A stretch of DNA of 64,000 bases from an uncultured Paracoccaceae bacterium (GTDB taxonomy: Bacteria > Pseudomonadota > Alphaproteobacteria > Rhodobacterales > Rhodobacteraceae): positions 248,001 to 312,000 of the forward strand of contig CANLVD010000002.1 of NCBI GenBank assembly GCA_947494445.1. Direction: 5' to 3'. Position 1 is the stretch's first letter. Every line of letters starts with the position of its first letter. A program made the position numbers and the translations under genes. The notes below the pieces were generated by a model, which did no database searches, had not been told where the DNA came from, and saw nothing but the letters and a program-made list of their open reading frames with translations. Shown here one piece after another: positions 53,713 to 63,239 of the stretch.

Positions 53713-55644
53713 TCAGATCGCCACCCAGGCAACGTCTCCCGGCGACAGTATCTGCGTCGCTTTCAGACCCTGTATTTCGCCCAGATCGACAGGAACTGCA
53801 TCGTAATTGAAGACAAACCGGGTGCTGCCAGCATCAGCAAAACGCACTCCTTCGGGCATGTCGATCACCGGCAGATCCGCGTCCAGAAGTGCCGTCTTGA
53901 CAAGTCGCAGCATCGCGACCGGATCAGGCCAACCGGCCAGATAGCGGATGTTACCAGACTCCGTGACAGCCGCCTGCCCGTCCTGACTACGCTCCAGCAC
54001 CGTGGCGGAACCTGATATCTCCTCGCGCCAGATGTGAAAAGCGCCACCGCCTTCCAGCGCAACAGGCGCATCGGCCCGCAGGCTCTCGACCCTTTCAACC
54101 AGCACCTGTGCGGCAGGCAAATCAGGCGGCATCGCATCTGGAATGCTGAACGTATCAGTCTTCGACCCACTGCGGGGGCCAACCACACAAAGGCCCTTGT
54201 GGTCGGTTATCTGCGCCCGCAGCCCGTCTGGCCAATGCATCAGACCCGGAGCAAACACCACGGCATAATCAGACAGGTCGGACACACAAGGTGGCAGAAT
54301 ATCAACCATCTGACCGGAGCGGCGCAAAGCGCGATAGACCTCGAAAACCAGTCGGAAATAGTCGAAATCGCGGCCCTGTGGCTGGACCGACCAGGCCCAT
54401 GCGCTCTCATAGTCGAAAATCAGCGCCACACGCGGCCTGGGCAGGGCAACATCCGGCAATTCGGCCAATTCACGTGCAACTTGTGTCGCTTCAGCCAGCG
54501 CAGGCGCAGGCGCTGCATCGCTGCGCAACAGGCCCGCGTGCATCTGCTCCTGGGCAAAAGGCGCCTGACGCCAGCGGAAGTAGCAGACGGCCTCAGCCCC
54601 ATGGGCAAACGCCTCCCACGCCCAGAGCCGCGCCATTCCAGCCAAGGGCGACGGGTTGTAGGGCGCCCAGTTCACCGGGCCCGGTTGTTGCTCCATCACC
54701 CACCAGCGCCCTCGCCCGACACTGCGGTACAGGTCATGATGAAAGGCCTGAAAGTCAGGATCGCCCTGCCGCATGAAACGTTTGGTCCAGACTGCCCCTT
54801 CGTCCGAGCGGTCTTCGAGAAATCCTAGCGGATAGCTGTCCCAACTGGCCACATCCAGATCGGCACCAACGGCGAAATGGTCAAACTCAACCGTGCGCCC
54901 CATGTAATTGTGGATGAGCGGCGCATCGGTGACGGCGCGGATTGCTCCGGCCTGTGCCCTGTTGAACGCCACCACCTGATCCGAGGAAAACCGATGGAAA
55001 TCCAGCCAATGGGCCGGGTTGGCCTCTGTCACCGTCTGGTTGGGCAGGTCGACCTCGTCGTAGGTGCGGTATTCCATCGACCAGAAGACATTGCCCCAAG
55101 CAGCATTCAGCGCGTCGATCTGGCCGTATTTTTCAGACAGCCAGTTGCGAAACCCGGCACAGGCTGCATCTGAATAGCTGCGCGTGGTATCATGGCAGCC
55201 ATATTCATTGTCGATCTGCCAGGCTTGAACAGCCGGGTTTCTGCCATAACGTTCAGCCATCTGACGCGCGATGCGCACCGCCTCATCCCGAAAGCCATCA
55301 TGCGAAAAGCAATAATGCCTGCGCGACCCAAACTTGCGTGGTTGGTCATATGCATCAAGCGCCAGCATGTCGGGGTATTTGTCCAGAACCCAGCGCGGCG
55401 GCGTGGCTGATGGCGTGCCCATGATGATCTGCAGCCCCGCATCGCCAAGCGTCTTGACTGCGCGATCCAGCCAATCCCAACGCAGATCACCCTCGACCGG
55501 TTCCAGCCTGGACCAGGAAAATTCTCCGATGCGGACCCAGCTCAGGCCGGCTTCCACCATCTGAGCAGCATCGAGCGCCCAGCGCTCCTCAGGCCAGTGT
55601 TCTGGATAGTAGCAGACGCCAAGCCTGCGTCTGGTATCAGGCAT
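53713..55644 (-). CDS. GH42 beta-galactosidase
   Basis: 643 residues from ATG 55644, overlapping the dgoA end by 8 bp (ATG 55653 is possible). The GH42 TIM barrel starts LGVCYYPEHWPEERW. The acid/base is E147 in QIDNEYGCHD, and the nucleophile is E318 in WWVMEQQPGPVNW. No signal peptide, so it acts on imported galactosides. Last gene of the eight-gene galactoside operon. Confidence 0.9.
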   Translation of the reverse strand: MPDTRRRLGVCYYPEHWPEERWALDAAQMVEAGLSWVRIGEFSWSRLEPVEGDLRWDWLDRAVKTLGDAGLQIIMGTPSATPPRWVLDKYPDMLALDAYDQPRKFGSRRHYCFSHDGFRDEAVRIARQMAERYGRNPAVQAWQIDNEYGCHDTTRSYSDAACAGFRNWLSEKYGQIDALNAAWGNVFWSMEYRTYDEVDLPNQTVTEANPAHWLDFHRFSSDQVVAFNRAQAGAIRAVTDAPLIHNYMGRTVEFDHFAVGADLDVASWDSYPLGFLEDRSDEGAVWTKRFMRQGDPDFQAFHHDLYRSVGRGRWWVMEQQPGPVNWAPYNPSPLAGMARLWAWEAFAHGAEAVCYFRWRQAPFAQEQMHAGLLRSDAAPAPALAEATQVARELAELPDVALPRPRVALIFDYESAWAWSVQPQGRDFDYFRLVFEVYRALRRSGQMVDILPPCVSDLSDYAVVFAPGLMHWPDGLRAQITDHKGLCVVGPRSGSKTDTFSIPDAMPPDLPAAQVLVERVESLRADAPVALEGGGAFHIWREEISGSATVLERSQDGQAAVTESGNIRYLAGWPDPVAMLRLVKTALLDADLPVIDMPEGVRFADAGSTRFVFNYDAVPVDLGEIQGLKATQILSPGDVAWVAI

Positions 55645-56239
55645 GGGCGTCATAGGCAGCAACCGCCGCGCGTGCGCTGGCTGCCACATCTTCCACCGAT
55701 TTGCCCGGCTTGAAAAGCGAAGAGCCCAAACCAAACCCGGTGGCACCCGCTGCCATCCATTGTGCGAAATTGTCAGGTTCCGCACCGCCAACCGCATAGA
55801 CGTCTGTCTCTGGCGGCAACACCGCACGGATCGCCTTTAACCCTCCGGTGCCCATCATCGTCACCGGGAAAATCTTCAACGCATCCGCACCTGCCTGAAG
55901 AGCAGCAAAACACTCGCTGGGAGAGAACACGCCGGGATAGGACCCAAGGCCCGCGGCTTTGGTGGCCCGGATCACGTCCGTATCGCAATTGGGCGAGACG
56001 ATGAACTGCCCCCCTACATCTGCAACTTCACGCACCTGATCGGTCGTCAGCACAGTGCCTGCGCCAAACATTCCCTGCCCCGACAACTCGCGTGCCATGG
56101 CACCAATGCTGTTCAGCGGATCGGGAGAGTTCAGCGGAACCTCGATCCATGTGATGCCCGCATTCAGAATGGCACGCGCCATTGGCAGGGCATCTGCTGG
56201 TTCCAGGCCACGGAGAATGGCAATAAGCGGTCGGGACAT
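55637..56239 (-). CDS. dgoA: 2-dehydro-3-deoxy-6-phosphogalactonate aldolase
   Basis: 200 residues. The start is fixed by a TGATG overlap with dgoK. KDPG/KDPGal aldolase class I motifs: R10 in AILRG, E33 in TWIEVPL, and the Schiff-base K122 in ALKIFPVTM. It splits KDPGal into pyruvate and glyceraldehyde 3-phosphate. Pairing with dgoK supports the galactonate assignment over KDPG aldolase. Confidence 0.9.
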   Translation of the reverse strand: MSRPLIAILRGLEPADALPMARAILNAGITWIEVPLNSPDPLNSIGAMARELSGQGMFGAGTVLTTDQVREVADVGGQFIVSPNCDTDVIRATKAAGLGSYPGVFSPSECFAALQAGADALKIFPVTMMGTGGLKAIRAVLPPETDVYAVGGAEPDNFAQWMAAGATGFGLGSSLFKPGKSVEDVAASARAAVAAYDAHA

Positions 56240-57150
56240 CAGACGGTCTCTTTCATCGAAGAATAGGCAGCGGTGAGCCCTGCCAGAACAGCATCCGTGC
56301 CGTTCATGATCTGCGGGTTCAGGCCGACATGGGAGCAGGCGGCGGCATAAGCCTCGACAATGGCATTCGCCCCGATCAACACAAGGTTCTGGCCCAGCCA
56401 ATAGGGCTTTGCACCGGCCAGTTCCAGCCCGATCAGATAGCCCGACAGACGGGACCGGGCCTTGACCGGGTCAGACGCCTGCAGCAATCCGCCAGCGCGC
56501 AGGCCGAAAAGCTTAGCGCCGATGGCCTCGGGCCGGGTGATGGTGTCGTCAAAGGCATCAAGAAACACGTCGCGGTCAAAGCCCGTATCGCTAACCGAAT
56601 GGCGCAGAACGGACTTTTCCGCCAGTAGCGCGAACAACTCCCCCGTCAGGAACGTGTTGAAATGGAAAATCTCCCTGTCCACCACATGGACCCATTTGGA
56701 ATGGGTGCCCGGCAGGCAGATGATACCGTCGAAATCAGGCGATGAGGCCAGATAGCCCGCGATCTGTGTCTCTTCCCCGCGCATCACATCGGGCGGTGTT
56801 TCCTGACAGATGCCGTTCATGACGAAGACCTGCAAGCGGGGGTCCTTCACGGGTGCGCGGACAAACGCCTCGCCGCGCGGTGCGGTGGGAACACTCAGGT
56901 AAGACGCCTCCACCCAGCCTTGGCGGGAGCCGACCATACCACAGGCAATCACCGGTTTCCGGCCACTGCCAAGCCAACCAGTGATCAGGTCCAGCAACGC
57001 AGGCTCAAACTCGTCCTTTGACAGGCTCACTGCACCTGCCTTGCTTTCCAGCCGACCCAGAGTTTCACCCGTCCGGGACATCGCATAGGCCCTGAGCCGG
57101 GTTGAACCCCAGTCAAGTGCAATCCAGTCCGGGTCGAGTTTGTCTGTCAT
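56239..57150 (-). CDS. dgoK: 2-dehydro-3-deoxygalactonokinase
   Basis: 303 residues. ASKHA-type sugar kinase with the phosphate motif WIALDWGSTRLRAYAM at the N-terminus and the DgoK patterns ACGMVGSRQGWVEASYL and CLPGTHSKWVHV. It phosphorylates 2-keto-3-deoxygalactonate for the aldolase. The start overlaps the SDR stop (ATGA) and its stop overlaps the dgoA start. Confidence 0.92.
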   Translation of the reverse strand: MTDKLDPDWIALDWGSTRLRAYAMSRTGETLGRLESKAGAVSLSKDEFEPALLDLITGWLGSGRKPVIACGMVGSRQGWVEASYLSVPTAPRGEAFVRAPVKDPRLQVFVMNGICQETPPDVMRGEETQIAGYLASSPDFDGIICLPGTHSKWVHVVDREIFHFNTFLTGELFALLAEKSVLRHSVSDTGFDRDVFLDAFDDTITRPEAIGAKLFGLRAGGLLQASDPVKARSRLSGYLIGLELAGAKPYWLGQNLVLIGANAIVEAYAAACSHVGLNPQIMNGTDAVLAGLTAAYSSMKETV

Positions 57151-57914
57151 CCCGTCACCACAACGCCACCATCAATTACCAACGCCTGCCCGGTCATCAT
57201 CCGGGAGGTCTTGGAGGCAAGATAAAGCGTTCCGTCAACAATGTCGCGGGGGATCAGGTGTTCTTTCAGGCATTGCCGCTCAAGATGGGCCGCCAGGCTT
57301 TCTGGTGTCGCCCATTTGTCCATCTGCGCCTGCGTCAGAACCCAGCCGGGCATCAGCGCGTTGATGCGGATCTTGTCCGGACCAAGCTCGCGCGCAAGCG
57401 CCCGGGTCAGACCGGTGATGCCTGCCTTGGCCGCGACATAGGACGCATAGCCTCCGTTGCCCATCATGTAGGAAATCGAGGAAAAGTTGATCACCGCACC
57501 TCCGCCTGCGGCCTTCATTCCCGGTGCTGCATGCTGGATGGTGAAATAATGCGGGCGGATGTTGATTGCCTGCGCCTTGTCCCAGGCCTCGACCGTGTAG
57601 CCTTCCAACTCATGCCGCATGTCATTGGCGGCATTGTTGACCAGCACCGTGATCGGGCCATGTGCGGCTGCCGACTGATCCATGGATGCCTTCAGCCCGT
57701 CCACATCCGTGACATCGCATTTGATGAATAGCGGACGACGCCCGTGTTTGGCTTCCATCTGGTCACAGAACTCGGTCGCATCCGAGCGCTGGACAAAGGC
57801 CACATGCGCGCCCTGTTCCATGAACCCGTCCGTCAGATCAGCGCCGATGCCGGACCCACCCCCGGTGATGTAGACCGATTGGCCTTCAAGGTCGTGAAAA
57901 CTCGCGTATTTCAT
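57147..57914 (-). CDS. SDR-family sugar dehydrogenase, probably galactose 1-dehydrogenase
   Basis: 255 residues. Cofactor motif TGGGSGIG at 17-24, NNAAND at about 93-98, and the active site S145/146, Y159 and K163. Its place between the GH36 alpha-galactosidase and dgoK suggests oxidation of galactose (or another aldose) to the lactone, the first step of the De Ley-Doudoroff route. The exact sugar is inferred from context. Confidence 0.82.
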   Translation of the reverse strand: MKYASFHDLEGQSVYITGGGSGIGADLTDGFMEQGAHVAFVQRSDATEFCDQMEAKHGRRPLFIKCDVTDVDGLKASMDQSAAAHGPITVLVNNAANDMRHELEGYTVEAWDKAQAINIRPHYFTIQHAAPGMKAAGGGAVINFSSISYMMGNGGYASYVAAKAGITGLTRALARELGPDKIRINALMPGWVLTQAQMDKWATPESLAAHLERQCLKEHLIPRDIVDGTLYLASKTSRMMTGQALVIDGGVVVTG

Positions 57915-60004
57915 ATCCGTTCTCCGGTCAAAACCCAGATCGTGTTGGGAAAGGCATTGGGAAGTTGCAGGCCGTTGTGCATCAGGTATGCGCCGCTCAA
58001 CCGCACCGTCTTGCCTGCAATCAGGGGAGACTTCGCACCACGGTTCATGACCTCTTCCACTTCGTCGGCATTTTCGAGGCGGATGTCATAAAGCGCATCC
58101 GGCGTCAGCCCAGCAAGTCTGAGCGGGCGGGCAAACTGCTGTGCCGAGGGTTGCATCTGACCGCTGTAGAGCATGAAGCGATCCTGCCCGGGCGCGACCT
58201 GCACCTCCGCCAGAACATTGGCGTCATCGCTATCGAGCCGGTGCAAGAGGCCGCTGCGCATGTCAGAGCGCCAGTCCTTGAACCGGGCAATGGCCTGCTT
58301 GATCAGATCAGCCTCGTCATCGGTCAACTCGCGCAGGTCCATCTCAAGCCCCATGGCGCGTGACGCCGCAACGCTGGCCCGGAACGACATCGGAAACTGG
58401 CGACCCGATGTGTGACAGACCCGGGGGCCGATGTGGGACCCGGCAATCTCGGGTGGGAAGAAATAGGATGCTCCGCGCTGGATTTTCCACCGCTCATAGG
58501 CGTCGTTGCTGTCAGACGTCCAGAACCGTTCGGTGTGTTCCAGTATGCCAAAATCGATCCGGGCCCCACCTGAGGCACAGGTCTCGATCTCGACATTCGG
58601 GTGCGCCTCGTGGATGCGCGAGAAAAGCGCATAAAGGCTTTCTGTCTGGGCCGGACGGATCGAGGGGAGCGCGCGGTTGTGGTCCCATTTCAGATAATCG
58701 ATGTCATATTCGTTCAGCAGGTTGTCGATCCGCTCGAACAGGAACTGGGCTACCTGCGGATTGCTCAGATTCAGAACTTGCTGGTTGCGTCCCTGATAGC
58801 GTCCGGTGCCCAGCATCCATTTCGGTTCGGAGCGGAAAAGATCGCTTTCCTCATTCACCATTTCGGGCTCAACCCAAAGACCAAAGGTCATGCCGAGCGA
58901 TTTCACGTGGTCGATCAGCGGCCCCAGACCGTCGGGCCATTTGCGCGGATCCACTGACCAGTCACCAAGCGAGGTGGTGTCATCATCGCGCTGCCCGAAC
59001 CAGCCGTCATCCAGCACGAAACGCTCCACGCCAAGACCTGCGGCCTGGGTGGCCAGATCCTTCAGTACCTGGGGCTTGTGGTCAAAATAGACCGCTTCCC
59101 AGCAGTTGTAATGCACAGGGCGCGGGCGTTCGGGGTCGGGAAACTTGACGATTTCCTCGCGCACATGGGCGTGAAAGGACTGGCTGACGCCATTCAGCCC
59201 AGCGCCTGAACGGGTCACGTAAAGCTTTGGCGTCGAATAGGGATTGTCCTTGGTCACCGGGACGGACGCGTCCTGAAGCGCGCCGAACTGCACCTGACGG
59301 CGGCCATCTGACAGCTCTTCCGCGATCATCCGGTGACCGCCGGACCAGCCAAGGTGAAAGCCGAAAGCCTCGCCCTGGGTCTGGGTCGCGCCTGTGGTGG
59401 GGATCAGAATGCCGGGAAAATCGGTGTGGGACGTGCGTCCTTCCCAGCTTTCACGAAGTCGCGCACCCTTGGACCATGGAACGAGGTTGGTTTGAAACTC
59501 ACCACACCAGCGGCCCGAGAATTCCAGAATGTCCGTCGCATTCTGCGGTGCTGGCAGAACCGGTGCGGGCATCCAGTCGACCTCGCAAATGCTGTCAGAC
59601 AGGGTCTTGATGGTCGCCCAAAGTGCAATGACATTGGTCGATGCATTGAGGCGGATCGTCAGTTCATATTGGGTCTGCGTGGGCTCATCGCGGTACAGAA
59701 TCACCGCGCCATCGGGCAGGTCCTGAGCAAACTCCAAGGTGAAAACAGATTGCAGCGGCACGCCGTTGCGCCGGATCGCCGGGTGGCCCAGAAAGCCACC
59801 TGCCTGCTCGGGCGCCACCGAGATATCCGCCACGACATCCAGCATACCACCCGTGGGCGAGACTCGGGTGCTGGCGGCCAAGGCGCGCAGATCCTCAACC
59901 TCCGGCAGGGGCGCCGACCAGTAGACGACCGCCGGAAGGCGGTCGTCGAAGCTTGCGAGAACAAGAGTTTGCGACGGAGTGTCAAACCGCCAAGTTCGGA
60001 TCAC
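57911..60004 (-). CDS. GH36 alpha-galactosidase
   Basis: 697 residues from GTG 60004, which overlaps the permease stop (GTGA). GH36 signatures: RFVLDDGWFGQRDDD, GLWVEPEMVNEESDL, the nucleophile region YLKWDHNR, and the acid/base region TSDSNDAYERW. No signal peptide, so it hydrolyses alpha-galactosides (melibiose, raffinose or galactosylglycerol types) after import by the adjacent ABC transporter. Confidence 0.92.
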   Translation of the reverse strand: MIRTWRFDTPSQTLVLASFDDRLPAVVYWSAPLPEVEDLRALAASTRVSPTGGMLDVVADISVAPEQAGGFLGHPAIRRNGVPLQSVFTLEFAQDLPDGAVILYRDEPTQTQYELTIRLNASTNVIALWATIKTLSDSICEVDWMPAPVLPAPQNATDILEFSGRWCGEFQTNLVPWSKGARLRESWEGRTSHTDFPGILIPTTGATQTQGEAFGFHLGWSGGHRMIAEELSDGRRQVQFGALQDASVPVTKDNPYSTPKLYVTRSGAGLNGVSQSFHAHVREEIVKFPDPERPRPVHYNCWEAVYFDHKPQVLKDLATQAAGLGVERFVLDDGWFGQRDDDTTSLGDWSVDPRKWPDGLGPLIDHVKSLGMTFGLWVEPEMVNEESDLFRSEPKWMLGTGRYQGRNQQVLNLSNPQVAQFLFERIDNLLNEYDIDYLKWDHNRALPSIRPAQTESLYALFSRIHEAHPNVEIETCASGGARIDFGILEHTERFWTSDSNDAYERWKIQRGASYFFPPEIAGSHIGPRVCHTSGRQFPMSFRASVAASRAMGLEMDLRELTDDEADLIKQAIARFKDWRSDMRSGLLHRLDSDDANVLAEVQVAPGQDRFMLYSGQMQPSAQQFARPLRLAGLTPDALYDIRLENADEVEEVMNRGAKSPLIAGKTVRLSGAYLMHNGLQLPNAFPNTIWVLTGERI

Positions 60005-60849
60005 TTAACAGCCCCAAGTGTCAGGCCGGCGATAAAGTGCTTCTGCATCAGGAAGAACATCGCAACCGGAGGCACAGCCGCCAGCAAGGATGCTGCCGAG
60101 ACCAGATGCCAGTTGTTGACGAACTGTCCATTGAGCGCACGCACGCCTGCCGTGATTGGCTTGGAGGCCTCGCCCTGCGTCAGCACCGTGGCCCAGAAGA
60201 AGTCGTTCCAAACGAAGGTAAAGATCAGCACTGCAAGGGCTGCAATCGCAGGACGCACCAGAGGGAGCACGACATACCAGAAGATCCGGAACTCTCCCAC
60301 GCCCTCGATCCGGGCGCTTTCGATCAGATCGAACGGCAGTGCCTTGATGAAGTTGCGCATGAAGAGCGTACAGAACCCTGTCTGGAAGGCCGAATGGAAC
60401 AGCACCAGGCCGGTCACCGTGTCATAAAGCCCGGTTTTGACCGACAGGTCGCGCACCGGCACCATCAGGATCTGGTAGGGTACGAAATTGCCTGCCACGA
60501 AGATGAAAAACAGTGGCAAGGCAGCCCGGAACTTATAAATCGCCAGCGCGTATCCCGCCAGACATGCCAGCGAGACCGAGATGATCATCGTTGGCACCGT
60601 GATCCAGAAGGAGTTCTTCAGGTAGGTCCATGCCTCGGACTGAATGAAGACGGCCGTATAGTTCTCGATCATCTGGAAGTCCGACGGCCAACCGAACACG
60701 TTGCCCGAGTTGATGTCAGCCGCCGGACGGATCGACGTCATGACAATGGCCAGCATCGGCAGCAGCCAGATGAACAGCGCCACAGGCAGAAACAGCTTGT
60801 AGCTCAGTTGCGTGGCCGGGCTGGCCTTTTCAATCGGTTTGGGAAACAT
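60001..60849 (-). CDS. Carbohydrate ABC permease (MalG-like)
   Basis: 282 residues with six hydrophobic segments and the EAA loop ESARIEGVGEFRIFWYVVLP. Ribosome site AGGGAGGA upstream. It is the second membrane subunit of the sugar importer, ending in an overlap with the GH36 gene. Confidence 0.92.
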   Translation of the reverse strand: MFPKPIEKASPATQLSYKLFLPVALFIWLLPMLAIVMTSIRPAADINSGNVFGWPSDFQMIENYTAVFIQSEAWTYLKNSFWITVPTMIISVSLACLAGYALAIYKFRAALPLFFIFVAGNFVPYQILMVPVRDLSVKTGLYDTVTGLVLFHSAFQTGFCTLFMRNFIKALPFDLIESARIEGVGEFRIFWYVVLPLVRPAIAALAVLIFTFVWNDFFWATVLTQGEASKPITAGVRALNGQFVNNWHLVSAASLLAAVPPVAMFFLMQKHFIAGLTLGAVK

Positions 60850-60850
60850 C

Positions 60851-61777
60851 TCAGCGTCCTCCCTTCTCGTCTTGGTACATCCGGTAGAGGAAGTAGCTGA
60901 TGTAGATGAGCATGATCAGGAAGAGCACAGTCGCAATGGCCGAGCCGTATCCCATGCGGAACCCGTATTCCGACAGCGCTGTTTCATACATGTAATAGGC
61001 CAGCACGTTGGACGAGCCATACGGTCCGCCTTGCGTCATGATCGCGATCATATCAAACGAGCGCAGCGCTCCGATCACGGTTACAACGACGGCGATGAAA
61101 GTCGCGGGTTTCAGTTGCGGGATCACCACATACCAGAGCATCTTCCAGCCTTTGGCCCCATCCAGTCGCCCGGCTTCGATCTGATCAGCCGAGACGTTGT
61201 TGAGGCCGGTTAGATACAGGATCATGCAATAGGCAATCTGCGGCCAGAGACCGGCAAAGATGATGCCGAAAGTCACCAGGTCCTCATCCGCCAGAATGGC
61301 AGGTGGGGCGGCTCCGAAGAACTCCCAAATGATGCCTACGACACCGAAGTTGGGATTATAGAACCATGTGAAGATCAGACCGACTACAACTTGCGAGATC
61401 ACGAACGGAAAGAAGAACATCGATTTATAGATGCGCATCCCGGTGACTGTCTGGTTGAGAAACAGGGCAACGGCCAGACCGGCGGGAACCGCCAGCATGA
61501 ACAGCACCAGCCACCAGACGTTGTTGATCAGCGAGGTGTAGAAACGGTCGTCGTCCAGCAATTCGACATAATTGCCCAAACCGACCCATTCTGCTTCGCC
61601 CAGTCCGTCCCACTCGAAAAACGAGATCCAGATCGACTGAAAGATCGGTGCAATGACATAAACGACAAAGAAAAGAATGGCGGGGGCCAGAAAGATCCAG
61701 GGCGTGACCGTCATGCGGTTGCGCTGGAACCAGGTGTTCTTCCGGCTCGCGGAAAGCGTAGTGGACGCGTCAGCCAT
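60851..61777 (-). CDS. Carbohydrate ABC permease (MalF-like)
   Basis: 308 residues, about six membrane segments, EAA-type loop EAGRLDGAKGWKMLWYVVIP. Ribosome site GGGAGGG upstream. It precedes the MalG-like gene by one base and follows the binding-protein gene after an 80-bp gap with a strong hairpin. Confidence 0.92.
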   Translation of the reverse strand: MADASTTLSASRKNTWFQRNRMTVTPWIFLAPAILFFVVYVIAPIFQSIWISFFEWDGLGEAEWVGLGNYVELLDDDRFYTSLINNVWWLVLFMLAVPAGLAVALFLNQTVTGMRIYKSMFFFPFVISQVVVGLIFTWFYNPNFGVVGIIWEFFGAAPPAILADEDLVTFGIIFAGLWPQIAYCMILYLTGLNNVSADQIEAGRLDGAKGWKMLWYVVIPQLKPATFIAVVVTVIGALRSFDMIAIMTQGGPYGSSNVLAYYMYETALSEYGFRMGYGSAIATVLFLIMLIYISYFLYRMYQDEKGGR

Positions 61778-61813
61778 GGTGCCCTCCCGGCAAAATATGA
61801 TTGTGAGGGGTAA

Positions 61814-61841
61814 GGCGGCGGGCCAATTTCAGCCCGCCGCC
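61814..61841 (-). terminator. Intercistronic hairpin after the sugar-binding-protein gene
   Basis: A perfect 10-bp stem, GGCGGCGGGC (61814-61823) with GCCCGCCGCC (61832-61841), 8-base loop, no T-tract. As in the operon at 25803, it lies just after a binding-protein gene and before the permease gene, so it likely lowers downstream expression or stabilises the upstream message. Confidence 0.75.
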
Positions 61842-61857
61842 GCTGGTCCAGAAGGAC

Positions 61858-63093
61858 TTACTTGTAGACGCGCGCCTGAATTTTATCGAGACGCTCGAGG
61901 ATCTTGTCGAGGCGATCAGGCTTGATCATGAACTCCTGGAAGCCTTCCATGCCAGCCTTGGCCATTTCCGCAGGTGCGTCACGGTCATAGAACTGGGCCA
62001 GACCTGCAGCCGTGGACACGGTGGCAAAGCCTTCCTGAATGAACTTGTCATCACCGGCAGTTGCTTCGGAGTTGATGGGAAGCTGGCCGATCGTGGCGTT
62101 CCACTCGGTCTGCACATCAGGACGGGCGACAAAGGCCAGGAACTTGCGTGCATCTTCCTTGTTCTTTGCTCCCGATGGGATGAAGAACGCATCAGCCGGT
62201 GCCTCTTCGGCACGTGGCAGACCAGGCGTGATCTCAGGGAACTGGAAGTAGTCGATCTGGTCGTAGGTCAGACCGGCATTTTTATAGGCATCTACCGAGA
62301 AGTTGCCCATGACATACATGGCCGCTTCACCGTTGGCGAAGGGTGCAACCGCATCCTGCCAGGACATGGTTGCGTGGTTTTCGATGAAGTAACCGGGCTC
62401 AACCAGCTCCTGCCACTTTTCGAAAGTCGCCTTGATCCGTGGGTCGGTGTACTTGATCTCGCCTGCTGTCAGTGCGTTGTGCACGTCATAGCCGTTGGTG
62501 CGCAGGTTCAGGTAGTCAAAGACACCTGCTGCGGTCCACAGGAACTTTGTGCCGATGGTGAACGGAGTAACGCCGTTTTCCTTCAGCTTGGCAGAGGCTG
62601 CCAGAAGCTCGTCCCAGGTGGTTGGCTCTTCGATGCCCAGATTGTCGAAGATGTCTTTGCGGTAGTAGATGCCCCACTGGTAGTATGTGTAGGGCACACC
62701 CCACTGCTTGCCGTCGCGGGTCATGGTCGGCTTGATCGCGGACAGCGTCTCACCAAAGCCCTGCTCTTCCCACAGATCGGATACATCCTCGAACAGACCG
62801 GCATCCACGAATGGACCCATCCGGTTGCCGGGGTACCAAGAGGTCACGTCAGGCGCATCAGCAGACAGGAAGTTGCGGATCGCAGTCTTGTGCGCTTCGC
62901 GGTCGTTGATGTTGACGATGACGTTGATGTCAGGATTCTCGGCCGAGAATTTCGCAACCGCATCCTCAAAGCCCTTCTTCGGGCCTGGGTTCGGATCATC
63001 GAAGTTGATGACCAGATCAGCAGACAGCGCTGCAGACGCCAAGATCGTTGACGCAGCAAAAGCGGCAACGGCCACTTTGGTTTTATGGAACAT
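61858..63093 (-). CDS. Sugar ABC transporter substrate-binding protein
   Basis: 411 residues from ATG 63093, with GGGAGGA upstream. Signal peptide MFHKTKVAVAAFAASTILAS followed by ALSA, then an extracellular solute-binding family 1 fold (DVTSWYPGNRMGPFVDAGLF, GVPYTYYQWGIYYRKDIFD, AMYVMGNFSVDAYKNAG). It delivers an oligosaccharide, probably an alpha- or beta-galactoside judged by the hydrolases in the operon. First gene of the eight-gene operon. Confidence 0.92.
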   Translation of the reverse strand: MFHKTKVAVAAFAASTILASAALSADLVINFDDPNPGPKKGFEDAVAKFSAENPDINVIVNINDREAHKTAIRNFLSADAPDVTSWYPGNRMGPFVDAGLFEDVSDLWEEQGFGETLSAIKPTMTRDGKQWGVPYTYYQWGIYYRKDIFDNLGIEEPTTWDELLAASAKLKENGVTPFTIGTKFLWTAAGVFDYLNLRTNGYDVHNALTAGEIKYTDPRIKATFEKWQELVEPGYFIENHATMSWQDAVAPFANGEAAMYVMGNFSVDAYKNAGLTYDQIDYFQFPEITPGLPRAEEAPADAFFIPSGAKNKEDARKFLAFVARPDVQTEWNATIGQLPINSEATAGDDKFIQEGFATVSTAAGLAQFYDRDAPAEMAKAGMEGFQEFMIKPDRLDKILERLDKIQARVYK

Positions 63094-63125
63094 GTTTTCC
63101 TCCCGCATGTATCCAAGTCGGATTG

Positions 63126-63142
63126 GTTTCAAATAGTGAAAC
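63126..63142. promoter_or_regulatory. Putative IclR-type operator, galactoside operon (site 1)
   Basis: GTTTCAAATAGTGAAAC, perfect 6-bp arms GTTTCA/TGAAAC. It lies 32 bp upstream of the binding-protein start. Confidence 0.65.
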
Positions 63143-63145
63143 TTG

Positions 63146-63163
63146 GTTTTGATTATTGAAAAC
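63146..63163. promoter_or_regulatory. Putative IclR-type operator, galactoside operon (site 2)
   Basis: GTTTTGATTATTGAAAAC, near-palindromic. Its centre is about 20 bp from that of site 1, close to two helical turns, and its edge touches the proposed -10 box of the operon promoter. Confidence 0.6.
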
Positions 63164-63190
63164 TATGGATTCCTAAATTAACGTTGTCAA
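63162..63190 (-). promoter_or_regulatory. Putative sigma70 promoter of the galactoside operon
   Basis: On the minus strand, TTGACA (63190-63185), 17-base spacer, CATAGT (63167-63162). The -35 is a perfect consensus. The two palindromes lie at and downstream of the -10, a repressor arrangement. Confidence 0.7.
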
Positions 63191-63239
63191 CACAATCACA
63201 CCGCGCAGACCTAGAAGTTTGCGGATTTTAGGGAACGAA

